In this document: piece after piece, positions 47,901 to 59,900 of the stretch
How positions within the stretch are numbered: the first letter of the stretch is position 1
Layout: the number at the start of each line of letters is the position of its first letter
DNA from: Acorus gramineus
Lineage: Eukaryota > Streptophyta > Magnoliopsida > Acorales > Acoraceae
Reading direction: 5' to 3'
NCBI GenBank assembly: GCA_030737835.1
Contig: JAUJYN010000040.1
Coordinates: 228,810-292,809 of the forward strand
Length of the DNA stretch: 64,000 bases
The notes under the pieces: model-generated
Seen by the model: only the letters and a program-made list of their open reading frames with translations
Database searches by the model: none
Told to the model about the DNA's origin: nothing
Translations under genes and position numbers: made by a program

Positions 47901-50900
47901 TTTCTTTCCTTGTCAGGTTGTGCTAAAGGAAAACTTGATTATGGCATTGTTTAGGGATGAGGTGAATATTTTTTTTCACAACTGTGTAATTTTCTCACCC
48001 ATTACAGCTGATGATTGTATAAATGTATTGTTTCAGTACATGCTACTTCATGAAGAATATCAATTATATGTTTTGCCAAAGATCTTAGAGTCAAAAAGAT
48101 TGGCCAAATCTGGACGGAACAAACAAAAAGAAGCAGATTTGGAGTACAATGTTGCAAAGCAGGTCGAGAAAATGATTTGGTATGGTTGTTCATTCCTTGA
48201 TATACCTAGAGAAGCACAACTCACATTTTTTTTGAGAAAAGAAGTACTTCTGGACTTATCATAAGATTTGCATCCTTTCATATCTACCTTTTAAACTTCT
48301 ACCTTCTAATCTCATACAAAAAGATTTTCTGGCCATACTCTCACCCGTAATGAACGTATAGTTTTAATTTTTATTTGTTTTGTTTTGCGCAATGAAAATT
48401 CCTTCTGAAGTATTATGAAGTTTGAATTTCAAATAGTCTACCCATTATCTACTGTTCATATTATGCGGTTTACTTGATGAGTACAAAATTTATGGATTTA
48501 CTTTCTAAAGTAATGTGGCAGTGGTAAATAATTGCAAATGATTATGATTAAAGAAAATTTAAAGGTATAGTTGTAGACATGTTGAGCTGCCATTGGACGT
48601 ACACCTACTATCTTGAAACCAAATGGACCATGTGCATCTTTAATCTCTGAAACCAACTCATTAATATTCGTTCACATGGGTGACGTGTGATTAATCCCTG
48701 CAACATTGTTTCTGAATTGTCATATTGTGGGTTTCTTTCAGCTTACCACTGCCAGTAGAAAATAGAATAAATTAATGGTGTCTTACTGATTTCTTGATAA
48801 GCTGAGGCAGAATCAAGATTTCAGTGAAGATATTTATTTATTCTTTTGATGAAGGATGGTGCCCATCTTTCTGTTATATGCTTTTCATTTCTAATCCAAC
48901 CTATTCATTCCTTTTATTGTTTACAACAATGTACAGGCAGATATGTTTTAACTATCGAGTGATCATTTACACTGCTGGCATGCAGTTGCTTGTCATCTTT
49001 TTTTTCTTTCTTCCAAATGCATGGGATTGCATTAACATTGTTTAATCATGAAATACTGCAGTGAAGTGCATGAACAAGCCCTTGTTTCCTGTTATGCCAT
49101 TCATCATGAAAGGAGAGTATTACTGAAGCAGGAGATAGGAAGAATGGTTGTATTTTTTACTGATCAACCAAGTTTATTAGCTCCCAATATTCAGGTATAC
49201 CATTCTTTCTTTCCTTATGTTATATTTGAGATATAATGCAATGCATGAGATGATGTAATGCAAGTCCACATTCTCCTTTGCTTATATTAGAATAGATAGT
49301 TAGAAAATTCTTGAAGTAGTAGTTTGAAACAAAATATTTCAGATATTTTGCACTATTTTAATTGGTGGGTGATATTATGGCATTTTGCAAATTTAACTGA
49401 CTCATGCAACATAGGAATGATTATGTATTATGCATCCTCTTTGTAAAAGAAGCTTTAATACAAATGATGTGAGGATGCGATACTTGTTTCAGATACATGA
49501 TAGGAGGTGGAAACTTCAAAAACTTAAAATTAATACATTTAAGAGCTCCACTAGTTTTGGTGGAAAACTTGTAATGATTGTTGATTTCGAGGAAAAAGAG
49601 GGGTGGTGTAACTGGTGTTTCAGATTTTTTTTTGAGCTAATGGTAGACAATTGCCACCATGATTTCAGATTTGTGGATGGAAGTAAATTTTAGAGTGCAT
49701 CATGAATATTTTTGAAATTGTAAATAATTGAAGGTGGTTTGAAGATAATGAGTATTTTATGCTTGCTAAAAGTGAGGACACGTCGTTCTTGTTGCTGTCA
49801 TGTGTGATGATGAAGTCATCTCCCCCATGTTACGTTATTTGGGGATGTCTTGTGTGCAGGTTTTATCATCTTGCTGTCTTCATAACTGGTTGGGTTGTAT
49901 GCAGTCATTTGAGAAAATTGCATTCTCCCAAGAAGAGTTAGCATTAATGGTTAATGAATGTTATTTTGCCTTTTATTAGATTTTACTTTGATATTAAAGA
50001 GTTGTTTTTCTCTCTTGACATGGCTTGAAATACCAAAACAGTGTGTATCATGTAAATTTAGATGGCATCTCAGATGTTGATAGCATAGGGTTACGCTCTT
50101 CTACTGACCCGATCAATCTTCGGGGATGCGAGATCTGCAGGCTCCAACGACGCTGTTGATTCGCGAAAAATATTAGAACGATGGGTTTCAATGTACCTCT
50201 TGATTCCTAACAAGGAATACCAGAACAATGGAAATCTATGTATTTGTTAATCCTTTTTGGATAACAAAAATACAATAGGGAAAATAAAATTCTATTATCA
50301 ATGGCTTAATTAATTATGTGATTACAAGGTCTATTTATAGAGCAGAGAATTATAACAAACTAGGATCTCAACAAATTTATCTAAATCTCTCAAGTCACAA
50401 ATTTATTTGACCAAATCCTAATTAATTCCAAATTCGAATTTAAATTAAAATTCAAATCCCAAATAAAAAATAAAAAAATCATATCTGAATGATATCTAAA
50501 TATTATCTAGAAAAATATGATAAACCTAACAAATAAAACAAAAATATTACAAATTTTAAATCATCTATTATCGTCCATTTGATGGTCCTTAATGTCGATC
50601 GAACGGTCCATGATCGTGCTGCATCATTCTCCCTAGGTTAGAGAGAATTCATCCTCGAATTCAGATCCTCAGCGGTAGAACTGTCACCATGAACTTCAAA
50701 TATGGATTTCTTACGAACAATGAATCTCTTAGGGTGCCTCATCACATCCATCTAATCGGACCAATGCTCACAAATCCAGCTTTCAAGTAATAACTTCTTG
50801 AGAAGGGGTGGTGGATGAGACAAAATGAAGGAGGGAAAGAATGGATCTACAAAATGATGGTAAGGTGGGTGAAATGCTTCTTGTGATGTCTTTTTCGATG

Positions 50901-53900
50901 ATGAAGAGGTATTAGTGATTTGAAAGGGGTTTGGCGGGAAAGATTTGGATGAAGCTCCAGTCACGTAACATACGGGGGTGTTAATGATTTTGGTGGTGGA
51001 AAGGCTAGGATGAGAAGCAGTAGAGAAAGATTGGATGTGATCCTTGTTACCAAATGTTTGAGGGGAAGTCTTGGGCTCGGTCTCCATCTCTTCATCGAAG
51101 ATAGGTGGAAGATCTTTTTCCTCGATCTCTTCATAAAAGATTTTTGGAAGGCTTGCATCTTCAATCTCTTCATCGAAGATAGGTGGAAGGTTCCCCACTT
51201 CAATCTCTTCATCAAAGATAGGTGGAAGGATCGCCTCTTCAATCTCTTGGAAGGTTTGCCTTTTCAATCTCTTCATCTAAGATAGGTCTGGTCAATCTCT
51301 TCATGGAAAATAAGTGGAAGGCTCGCCTTTCAAACGGGTTGTCGAAATCACCATCAATAGGCTTCTCCTCCACAAATTGTGGAGTTGGTGGTCGTTCTTG
51401 ATGTCGCATAAACGCCATTATTGCCTCTATTAGCTGTGTTAGCGCATCGAATCACTAGTTCATTGCGTCGGCTAACTGTTGGGCTTCATCATGACTGTAG
51501 GCTTCGCTAAGAGGACATCTTCTCGGCGGCATCTCTTTTTTTTTGTGGTCTAGGTTTGGGGTTTAAAGAGTGGGAATCTAGGTCTTTCTCTCTCTTTTTT
51601 TTTTTTTTTAACTAGGAAGTTTGTTATGGGTGTGGGTGATCTTTGGGATCCTTTTTTTTTTTTTTTTTCTCTCGGTTTGCTAGGGAAGAAATGAAGGGAA
51701 TGGGTTACAGGGAAAATGGTTTTTGGATTTTTTTTTAAATATGGGGAAGGGATAGAAAAAAAAGGGATATGGGTTATGAATTACCTCGATGAATCGATGA
51801 GGTTCTGATACCAACTGATGTAGCGTAGGGTTACGCTCTTCTGCTGCTCCGATCAACCTTCAGGTTTGCGAGATCTGTAGGCTCCAACGACGCTGTTGAT
51901 TTGCGAAGAATACCAGAACGATGGGCTTCAATGTACCTATTGATTCCTAACAAGGAATACCACAACAATGGAAATCTATGTATTTGCTAATCTTCCTAGG
52001 ATAACAAAAACACAATAGGGAAAATAAAATTCTGTTATCAAAGTCTTATTAAATTATTTGATTACAAGGCCTATTTTTAGAGCAGAGAATCCTAACAAAC
52101 TAGGATCTCAACAAGTCTCACTAAATCTCTCAAATCACAAATTTATTTGATCAAATCCTAACTAACTCCAAATTCAAATTTAAATTAAAATTCAAATCCT
52201 AACTAAAAAATAAAAAAATAATATCTTAGTGATATCTAAAAATATTTACTAACCTAATTATCCAGAAAAATATGGCAAATCTAACAAATAAAACAAAAAT
52301 ATTAAATTTTTTAAATCATCTATAATCTTCAATTTGATGGTTCTCAATGTCGATTGAACTGTTCATGATCGCAGGAAGACATCATCTATAATCTAGAAAA
52401 AGATGTGCTGTTTTTTTTGTTACCTTTGTTTTATCACCTTGGATAACAGGAAGACACCAATATGTCATCAGACATTAGCAGATCGGAATATGTGGATTAA
52501 GTGGCGTAAGCGCTTCTGAGTATTTTTTGACCGTCAGATAATATTTTTGTTTTAGATAAACTTCCATACCATTGTCATACAACCTGTTCATATGGATTTG
52601 TGTGTCGGGCCATGAAAACAATGCATAAGCATAAAATGAGAGTGATAGAAATGAGAATGCTGAAATTATATGGGGTAAAACATTGAAAGATTGACATATG
52701 ATAGGATTATTGGAGTCATTATATGGACATATGATATGATCGGATTTTTCTATTTCTAAGGTTTTGTACATCTTGTATCTATATAAGAGACCTTTCGGCC
52801 TCCATGGTTGAATATAACATTATTCCATTTATTTTTTCGAGGATTACATTCAATCATGGATAAGTGAGGGAGAAAAACCATTTGAACATGCAATTTACAC
52901 AAGGACATAACTAATCAGAAGAAGATGCAGTATTCAAGTTGAGAGTCCAAATTTTTCTTCGAAAAAAAAAAAGAGTTGATCCAATAGGGATGTTGTGAGG
53001 AAATAAATATAATGGAAATGATTGGACTTACATATCAGAGGAGTTGGTCCAATATAGTTTTTCATTGGTGAAAGTCTGGTTGAGTTTTGACGTACACTTA
53101 GGCTTAATAGTTGGTTGATAGACTAAGGTTTGGCTTGGGTTACTTACTATATAATGAGATCTTTACTTTCGAATAATTACCTCCCACTTGCAGTCCATGT
53201 AAGAATAATTTTTCCTTAACTGTTGCTTTCCCTTTAACATTTTCTTACTGGTTATTTATGGGCATGTTTTATAATAGTAGCTTGCAACATATCATTACAA
53301 ACGAGGCTCCCTCTACCCATCAACTAGTCCTTGCTGGATTTTGTGATATGACTTAGAGGAGAGGGTTCATGTTTGACAACGAACCATATTATAAAGTATG
53401 ATTTTCTGATATATCTGCAATGTTTGGATGTAACTCCAGAACCTCATTTCATTGGGTTAGGGCTTATATATGTTTTTGTTTTACATCATATAGAATATGA
53501 GTGATCGTATGATGAGTGATGTGGATTGGCTTCCTACTATTCAGTTTGCAGATTATACATATTGGTATGGGTGATTTTTCTCTGAGTCACCATATCAAAT
53601 GGGGATTGGTCAATCTCCTTGTTGACGTGTTTGACGGGACTTCGGATGAGTAGGCCGGTGGATCTTTAAACACTCTTACACTCAAATGAGGAATAATTCA
53701 ATATAGAGGACTTCTTCAAAATTGAAATCATACTTTACTTCTTTTCTTCTCCTATTGTGAATCTTCCAATAGTGATCTTCTTAACTATTCTCATTGATTC
53801 AGAGAATTTTTAGATTATGAACGGTTTTTGATATACGCAGATCAGATTGTCTGTTACTGTGACAGAGTAGTAATTGAGATCCTTGGGATTGCCATTAAAT

Positions 53901-56900
53901 AGATGGGGTTTGTTTTATGGGTCTATGATCGATCCTAAAAGTCGTCGTCTGATCAGGGTGGACGGACGGCTGTTGTAAGAGCAAATTTATTGTTGGGTTG
54001 GATGTCTAGTGTTTTGTTTTGGATGGAGTATCTGCCTCACCTTGGAGATTGGAAATGTCGAGTGTTTTACTGAGTGGTAAGACTGTGGGAGCCCGGGGAG
54101 CCGAACACTTTAATAAAGCTCCCTGTACGGGTCGAAGCATATCAGCCAAGACCGCCACATGGCTGTGGAGACTAACACATGGCAGTCTTGTATCTTAAGG
54201 ATGATTTATATCCCACACTTATCAATGCTATTTGGTTCAATGCTTCAATTTTTCTATTTCTGAATGTTGTAGAAGACTATAACTCTTGTTCTTCCTGGCC
54301 ACTAATATATTTTTACCTTTTTGGTTTAGTTAAATTATGATACACAGATGATGTCTTTTATTTGGTCTTTAAGCCTGATTGCTATGAACATGATAATTTC
54401 AGTTTTATTAATGGAAGCTTGTCAAAAGATATCTTTTAACACCAACCATGACCATTGCTTCAGAATCACTTGGTGAAGGGTCATTTACACTCGAATTTGC
54501 CCTTAAGTGATACTGCATGCTTCAGTACTTATAGCCAAATCTGGTTTAATTTGGAAAAATAATTAATTTATTTTTTGTTGGTAAGAGAAAATATACACAG
54601 ATCAGACAGAGGATTGCCTGACACATCTTGGAAACATTATCCCACCATCTCCAAAACATTATGTACTAGAAACTTTTACCAATGTGGAATGGTGGAAGGC
54701 TGGAACTTGTATGCTGGGAAATTTGATGTGCAATTATGCATTCCCAAGTAAGTCAGGCAAACTCCAATTTAGGAAAGTTGTTCAGCTCAGGCAAACTCCA
54801 ATTTAGGAAAGTTGTTCAGCTGCTCAGATTGTTGTATCAAATTTGCAAATTTGTAGGCTGTTTGTGGATATATAAATTTGCTAGAGTTGAAATTATTGAC
54901 AAACAACTCGATCATAGGTTTGGTGAAGGAAGAGGAGAATTAACTAGTTGCAAATCATGTTTGATGCAAGCTGTCCTGATAAATTACTTTTATACGGTTA
55001 TGTTACTAATGAACCAAACGACAGAGAAACCTAGCACTAGTCGGAAAAACCCCTACATGCACAATTCCCCACAAAATCATGGGCATCAGGTAAACTCAGG
55101 GGAGTTGAACTCGAGATCTATGGGGACAAATCCATGACTCCAGCCAAAGTGACAACCCTGTGTGGGCTAAAAAGATATTTGTTCTTAGTTATACGTGGTT
55201 TTACTGAAAAAAAGTACAGTTGTCACCTTCATACGTGAACACCCTATTATAATGTTATCTATATCTTTTTTTTGAGAAAAGGTAGGCGATCTACCACAAC
55301 TGTATTAATATATCATAGTACAAAGAAAGGAAAGTAGAGAGAGAAAACAAATCGCCCTTGCTGCACAACAATAAAAGAGCTATTTACTAAATGTGGACCG
55401 ATGCCCAACCCGATGTCTAATTCTTCTTCAATTACTAGCGACCTTCCCACAAAATCAACCCTGCTTTCCCTAGCATAGAATAGACTCCTATCCTTGATGA
55501 ACCTTTGCGTTGCCTCCCAAATATTTTCTATGTAAGTGGTGCTGCCTTTCGAAGTCAGCTGGTTGTTCATCAACCATGAAGCTCACTCTCCTTGGAATAA
55601 ATGACTGAGAATTCTTTGATTTTTTGCTATTGTCACCTGCCTCCCTGACTCTTTCCCCGCCGCCCACATCTTGTCCAAGTTCCGGAAGTTGGCATTTAAC
55701 ACCTCCTCGCACAGCTACATAGGCTTCACCGAGTCACAATTACAAAACAAATGTTACACTGGTTCAGGTTCTTGATTGCTCAATGAGCACATAACCGACT
55801 CCCCTGGACGCCATATAGCCCTGTAAACCTCATTTAGGATCCATCCTTGATACGTCAGCCACAAGAACCCTTGAACCTTGAGCGGAATTTTTATACCCCA
55901 AATATCCTTAGCTTTAGACTTCTTCCCCATGCAAACAACCCTGTCCTTGTGCCACCAATCATATCCAGCGAAGAACCCCGAGTACCTCTCCTTCGGCCTG
56001 GGATTCCATCTTGCTGAATCAGACTTCTCATGAACTGGTTGAAGCTGCTGCAATTTTTCCATCAACACCATGAACTCCGATGAGTCTTCTTTTGAGAGTG
56101 TGTCTAGAATCATACAATAAAACTTAGGAAAAACTAGGAACTTTTTTTTTGTGCTTCACTTATCTTATTCTTTTGGTAATGCTCTGTATTTCTGTATTTG
56201 CATGTTTCCATATAAGGTGTTTAGTTTAACTTCATGATTGACTATTCGCCTTGTATCCTTCAACGAATAATTTATTGTATTTTTGGTAAATGTGATCTGT
56301 CAGATGGTTTTCTCTGCATTGGCTTTGGCTCAATATGAAATCATATGGTATTTTCAACATGTTGGGATTGCATTATCGAAATATAAAGCAGTACGGATGG
56401 TACCTGTAGACATTGTAAGTAACTTTTGTTCTAATATGTTTTATTATATATCTCATTGTCAACCAGAAGCTGTGTTTTTCAATGAAGGTGGATGTCCACT
56501 GAATTTATTAATTGGTTACCATCCAAGTTATTAGAGAGGAAATTTTTTTTCCCCATATGCGAACATTATTCCTATGGTCTTAGTCTTACATCGATATAAC
56601 ATAAGAACCATTTCTGCCCAACAATGGATGAAGAACACACCTTATTCAGTATGAAAGCCTCCTGTCCCTACTTTGATGCTCACAAAAAGGGTTCTCCCCC
56701 TGTCTTATGGAAGTCAAATGTATTCCTAAGTATTTTCATATAGCATGTGATCCCTGTAAAACCATCACACTGTGACTGCAACACATAACAAGTGAATACA
56801 TCTGCATGTAGCACCCTTTTAACCCTGCGACCTTTCTCATTGAATGCATGTAAAAATCCCCTTATCTTCTGGGCACTATGTTTTACAGTTTATGGATGAT

Positions 56901-59900
56901 CTCAAGTAGTTATTGTCTAAGATATATGCTTTTCAAATATTGCTATCTGTCTGTGTGTCTGAATTTTTCAAGATTTTCCAAATCCTCATGTCCATGTTGT
57001 GTCCGTGTCCCATGTGTGTCTCTGTATTCCATAGTCTGTCGTTTATTCCAAACATGAGTCTCTAAGCCCCCGTTTGGATACAGAATAGGATTTATTCTTG
57101 GGTATACAGTTATTCCGGTATAAGTGGGTATAAATAAAGATAAAATGATTTTGTGTTTGGTAATGTTTTGAATTATTCTTGCTGGGGAACGTAATAAATT
57201 AATAATAAAGTTTTTGTTGTTTGGATAAAATGTGAATAAAGTGTGGATAATGATTTGTAAAAGGTGAAAAAATGATTAGTTGATTTGACAGGTGATTTAT
57301 AAGAGCTGATGACAGATGATTTGATAGTGGGTCTACATATTCTTTGGGTGGAATAACCTAGAATAACTTTAATTCCATATGTTTCATGGAACGGTTATCC
57401 ACTTTTATGACAAGTTATCTAAGCATAGATTATCCTTGGGTATCCAATCCTCCCAAACAACCAAAATCAGTTATTCTACTTTATTCCACGATATTCACAC
57501 CCTTATTCTACATCCAAATGGGGGCTAAGAGAATTTACGTTGAACTCCTTTTTAACGCAACCAATATAGTATATCAAACCGTCTTCACCAAGTAAATTCC
57601 CTATCACACATTATTTGAGGAAACTGTAAATACACTTTCTCAAAAATGCCTTGTTCACTTGTCCAAGTTCAATGACCCCTAAACCCTCAAATTCCTTGCT
57701 GCAAACCACTTCTAAACTAACAAGTCAATCCTTCTCTCCCCGTTGCAGCCGATCCACTGAAAAAAACCATCTATGAAATATCCTCAACTATATTGAAAAC
57801 TCCTGTTGAGAGAGAAAATTGGCATATAAAAGATTGTGGGATTTGATGGGAGCACCTCCTTGAGAAGTACCATTCAACCTCTGAAACTAAGGGCTACCTT
57901 GAGAGCATGTTTCAGCAATTTTTTTCCACCGTAGTTTGCCAAATCTAGACCCTTAGATTGGAAGTATGACGTGGCAAACCAGTATATCCATTGGGAACAT
58001 TGTCAACAGAACACCCAAATAAACCCTCCTCCATTATGCTAATCCCAGCCACCAACACTTCGGTGAAGTTGACTCAATGGCTCTCTAATCCAATCCTAAA
58101 GCACCTTAGGATAAACTTTAATGCCTTGATATTGATTAAATTTCTACCAAATAACAATGGAATGTAGTCAGGGTACGAGTGGGAGATTGATAGCTCTTCC
58201 CTCCCCACTGAAGTCCACCCAGAGGAATTTGCTTGCCGTCTTATCAATTGACTGTTTTGTTTTCTTATTCATTATCTATCATGATATCATCTAACATTAC
58301 CATTGTTTCACTGATTCAAACTTTCACCATACCTGTCTGTTTGATTGCAGGATGCAACAGATCCAACCATTGGTTTCCTGTTAGATGGAATAGATAAACT
58401 TTGTTGTTTAGTACGCAAATATGTCGCAGGTTAGATTGCCGAAGGCCTAATTTCTCAACTCTCTATATTGTATTAGATGACATTCATTGACATGATCAGA
58501 AAGGCATTTCTAATAAAATGTGAATCAATTCCTATATGTTTGCTCACATGCTTAAACAACATCAGCTGAATTTATAATTTGCATAATAGTTCTGTAATTC
58601 TGTTATGTTTCAATATGATCTGTCTATATGAACACTGTGTACTGAGATGTATTCATAATTATGCTTAAATTACAAAGATGTAAACTGGAAAAACAGTCTC
58701 GTATAATAATTTGCAACATGTGTTGCTATTTTAAACCAGCATAAATATAACAATTTTTGAAAGACCATACTGTTATTGCTTTGAAGCCAAACACTGATTT
58801 TTGGATAAACCAAAAATTCAATTATTCATGTGGGTTGGCCATGTCTACTCTATATGTTTGCTTGACATCATTGTCATTTTACGAAAAGTATGAATGTCAG
58901 ACCCAATTCAAGTTATAAACAGTGTGGAAGTTCATACCCAATTCAAGTTATAAACAGTGTGGAAGCTATGTATCATGAATTAGCTTGTTGAGTAATTGGA
59001 AGCACATTTTTGTGGCAGGTGGATGAATTTCAAGTAGGCATGCTGAGCATATTAGTGCTACCTATAGAATTTTTTTTTTGCTCTGACTTGTTGATTTTGC
59101 TAACATATTTTTTACATTGTTTTGAAACATTTTAAACGGGTACAATATACTCTTTTTTTTTTTGTACAATAAGTAGTAGCCAATGAGATAGGACATCCTA
59201 CTGGTCCATTTAATGAAGGACATGATCGTCAGTAGAGCTGCATGGAGGGGAAAAAAGATGTGGCTAATCCCAATTTGTTGGGATAAAAAGCTTTGTTCTT
59301 GTTGTGGCTAAAAAAAACAGCCATATTGTCTTATATTGTTCACCGTAATACGGTACTGCATTTATTTTACATTTAAGTGTGAGAAACCAGAAATTACATT
59401 AATTTGATGGCATGCTCATGCTATCTAATTGGAAAACACACTATATTAATGTTTGCACTATTTACATTGATATTGTCATTTTGAGATTAGTTGTTATCAT
59501 ATTACTTTGATGACATTAATTCTTATTCTTTTATATAGAAGTTGTGGAGAGATGATACAATTCTCAGTGGATAAGATTTCACAGCCCAATCCCTTGGATT
59601 GTTGCTTCATTAAGAGGATGATAAATATGGTGATAATCATGGTTGTATTTATGCCGCAACTGTGATTTTTCCAATGTATATTACTTTGATGTGCACAACC
59701 ATTCAACTCCCTATCTATCTTTCATAGAACAATGTTTATTCCTTTCTACTTTTACCAAATAATTTTTAGATTATTGTGTAATCATTTTTCTTTTTGCAGC
59801 AATAAAAGGTTATGCATTATCATATTTATCCTCTTGTGCGGGAAGAATTCGATTTCTGCTTGGCACCCCAGGTATGGTGGCTCTTGACCTAGACACGAAC

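Larger units (their letters stand above)
50078..52373 (-). mobile_element. Small non-autonomous LTR retrotransposon in NAP1 intron 11
   Basis: Two direct LTRs, 50,078-50,623 and 51,819-52,373, share GTAGCGTAGGGTTACGCTC and most of their length. On the minus strand the 5' LTR (right copy) is followed after 5 nt by TGGTATCAGAACC (51,813-51,801), the primer-binding site for initiator Met-tRNA. A purine-rich CTAGGGAGAATGA precedes the 3' LTR. The internal part of 1.2 kb encodes no pol domain, so it needs proteins in trans. The LTRs differ by several substitutions and a 5-nt indel (GTGCTGCA versus GCA), so it is not recent. No target duplication was found. Confidence 0.85.
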
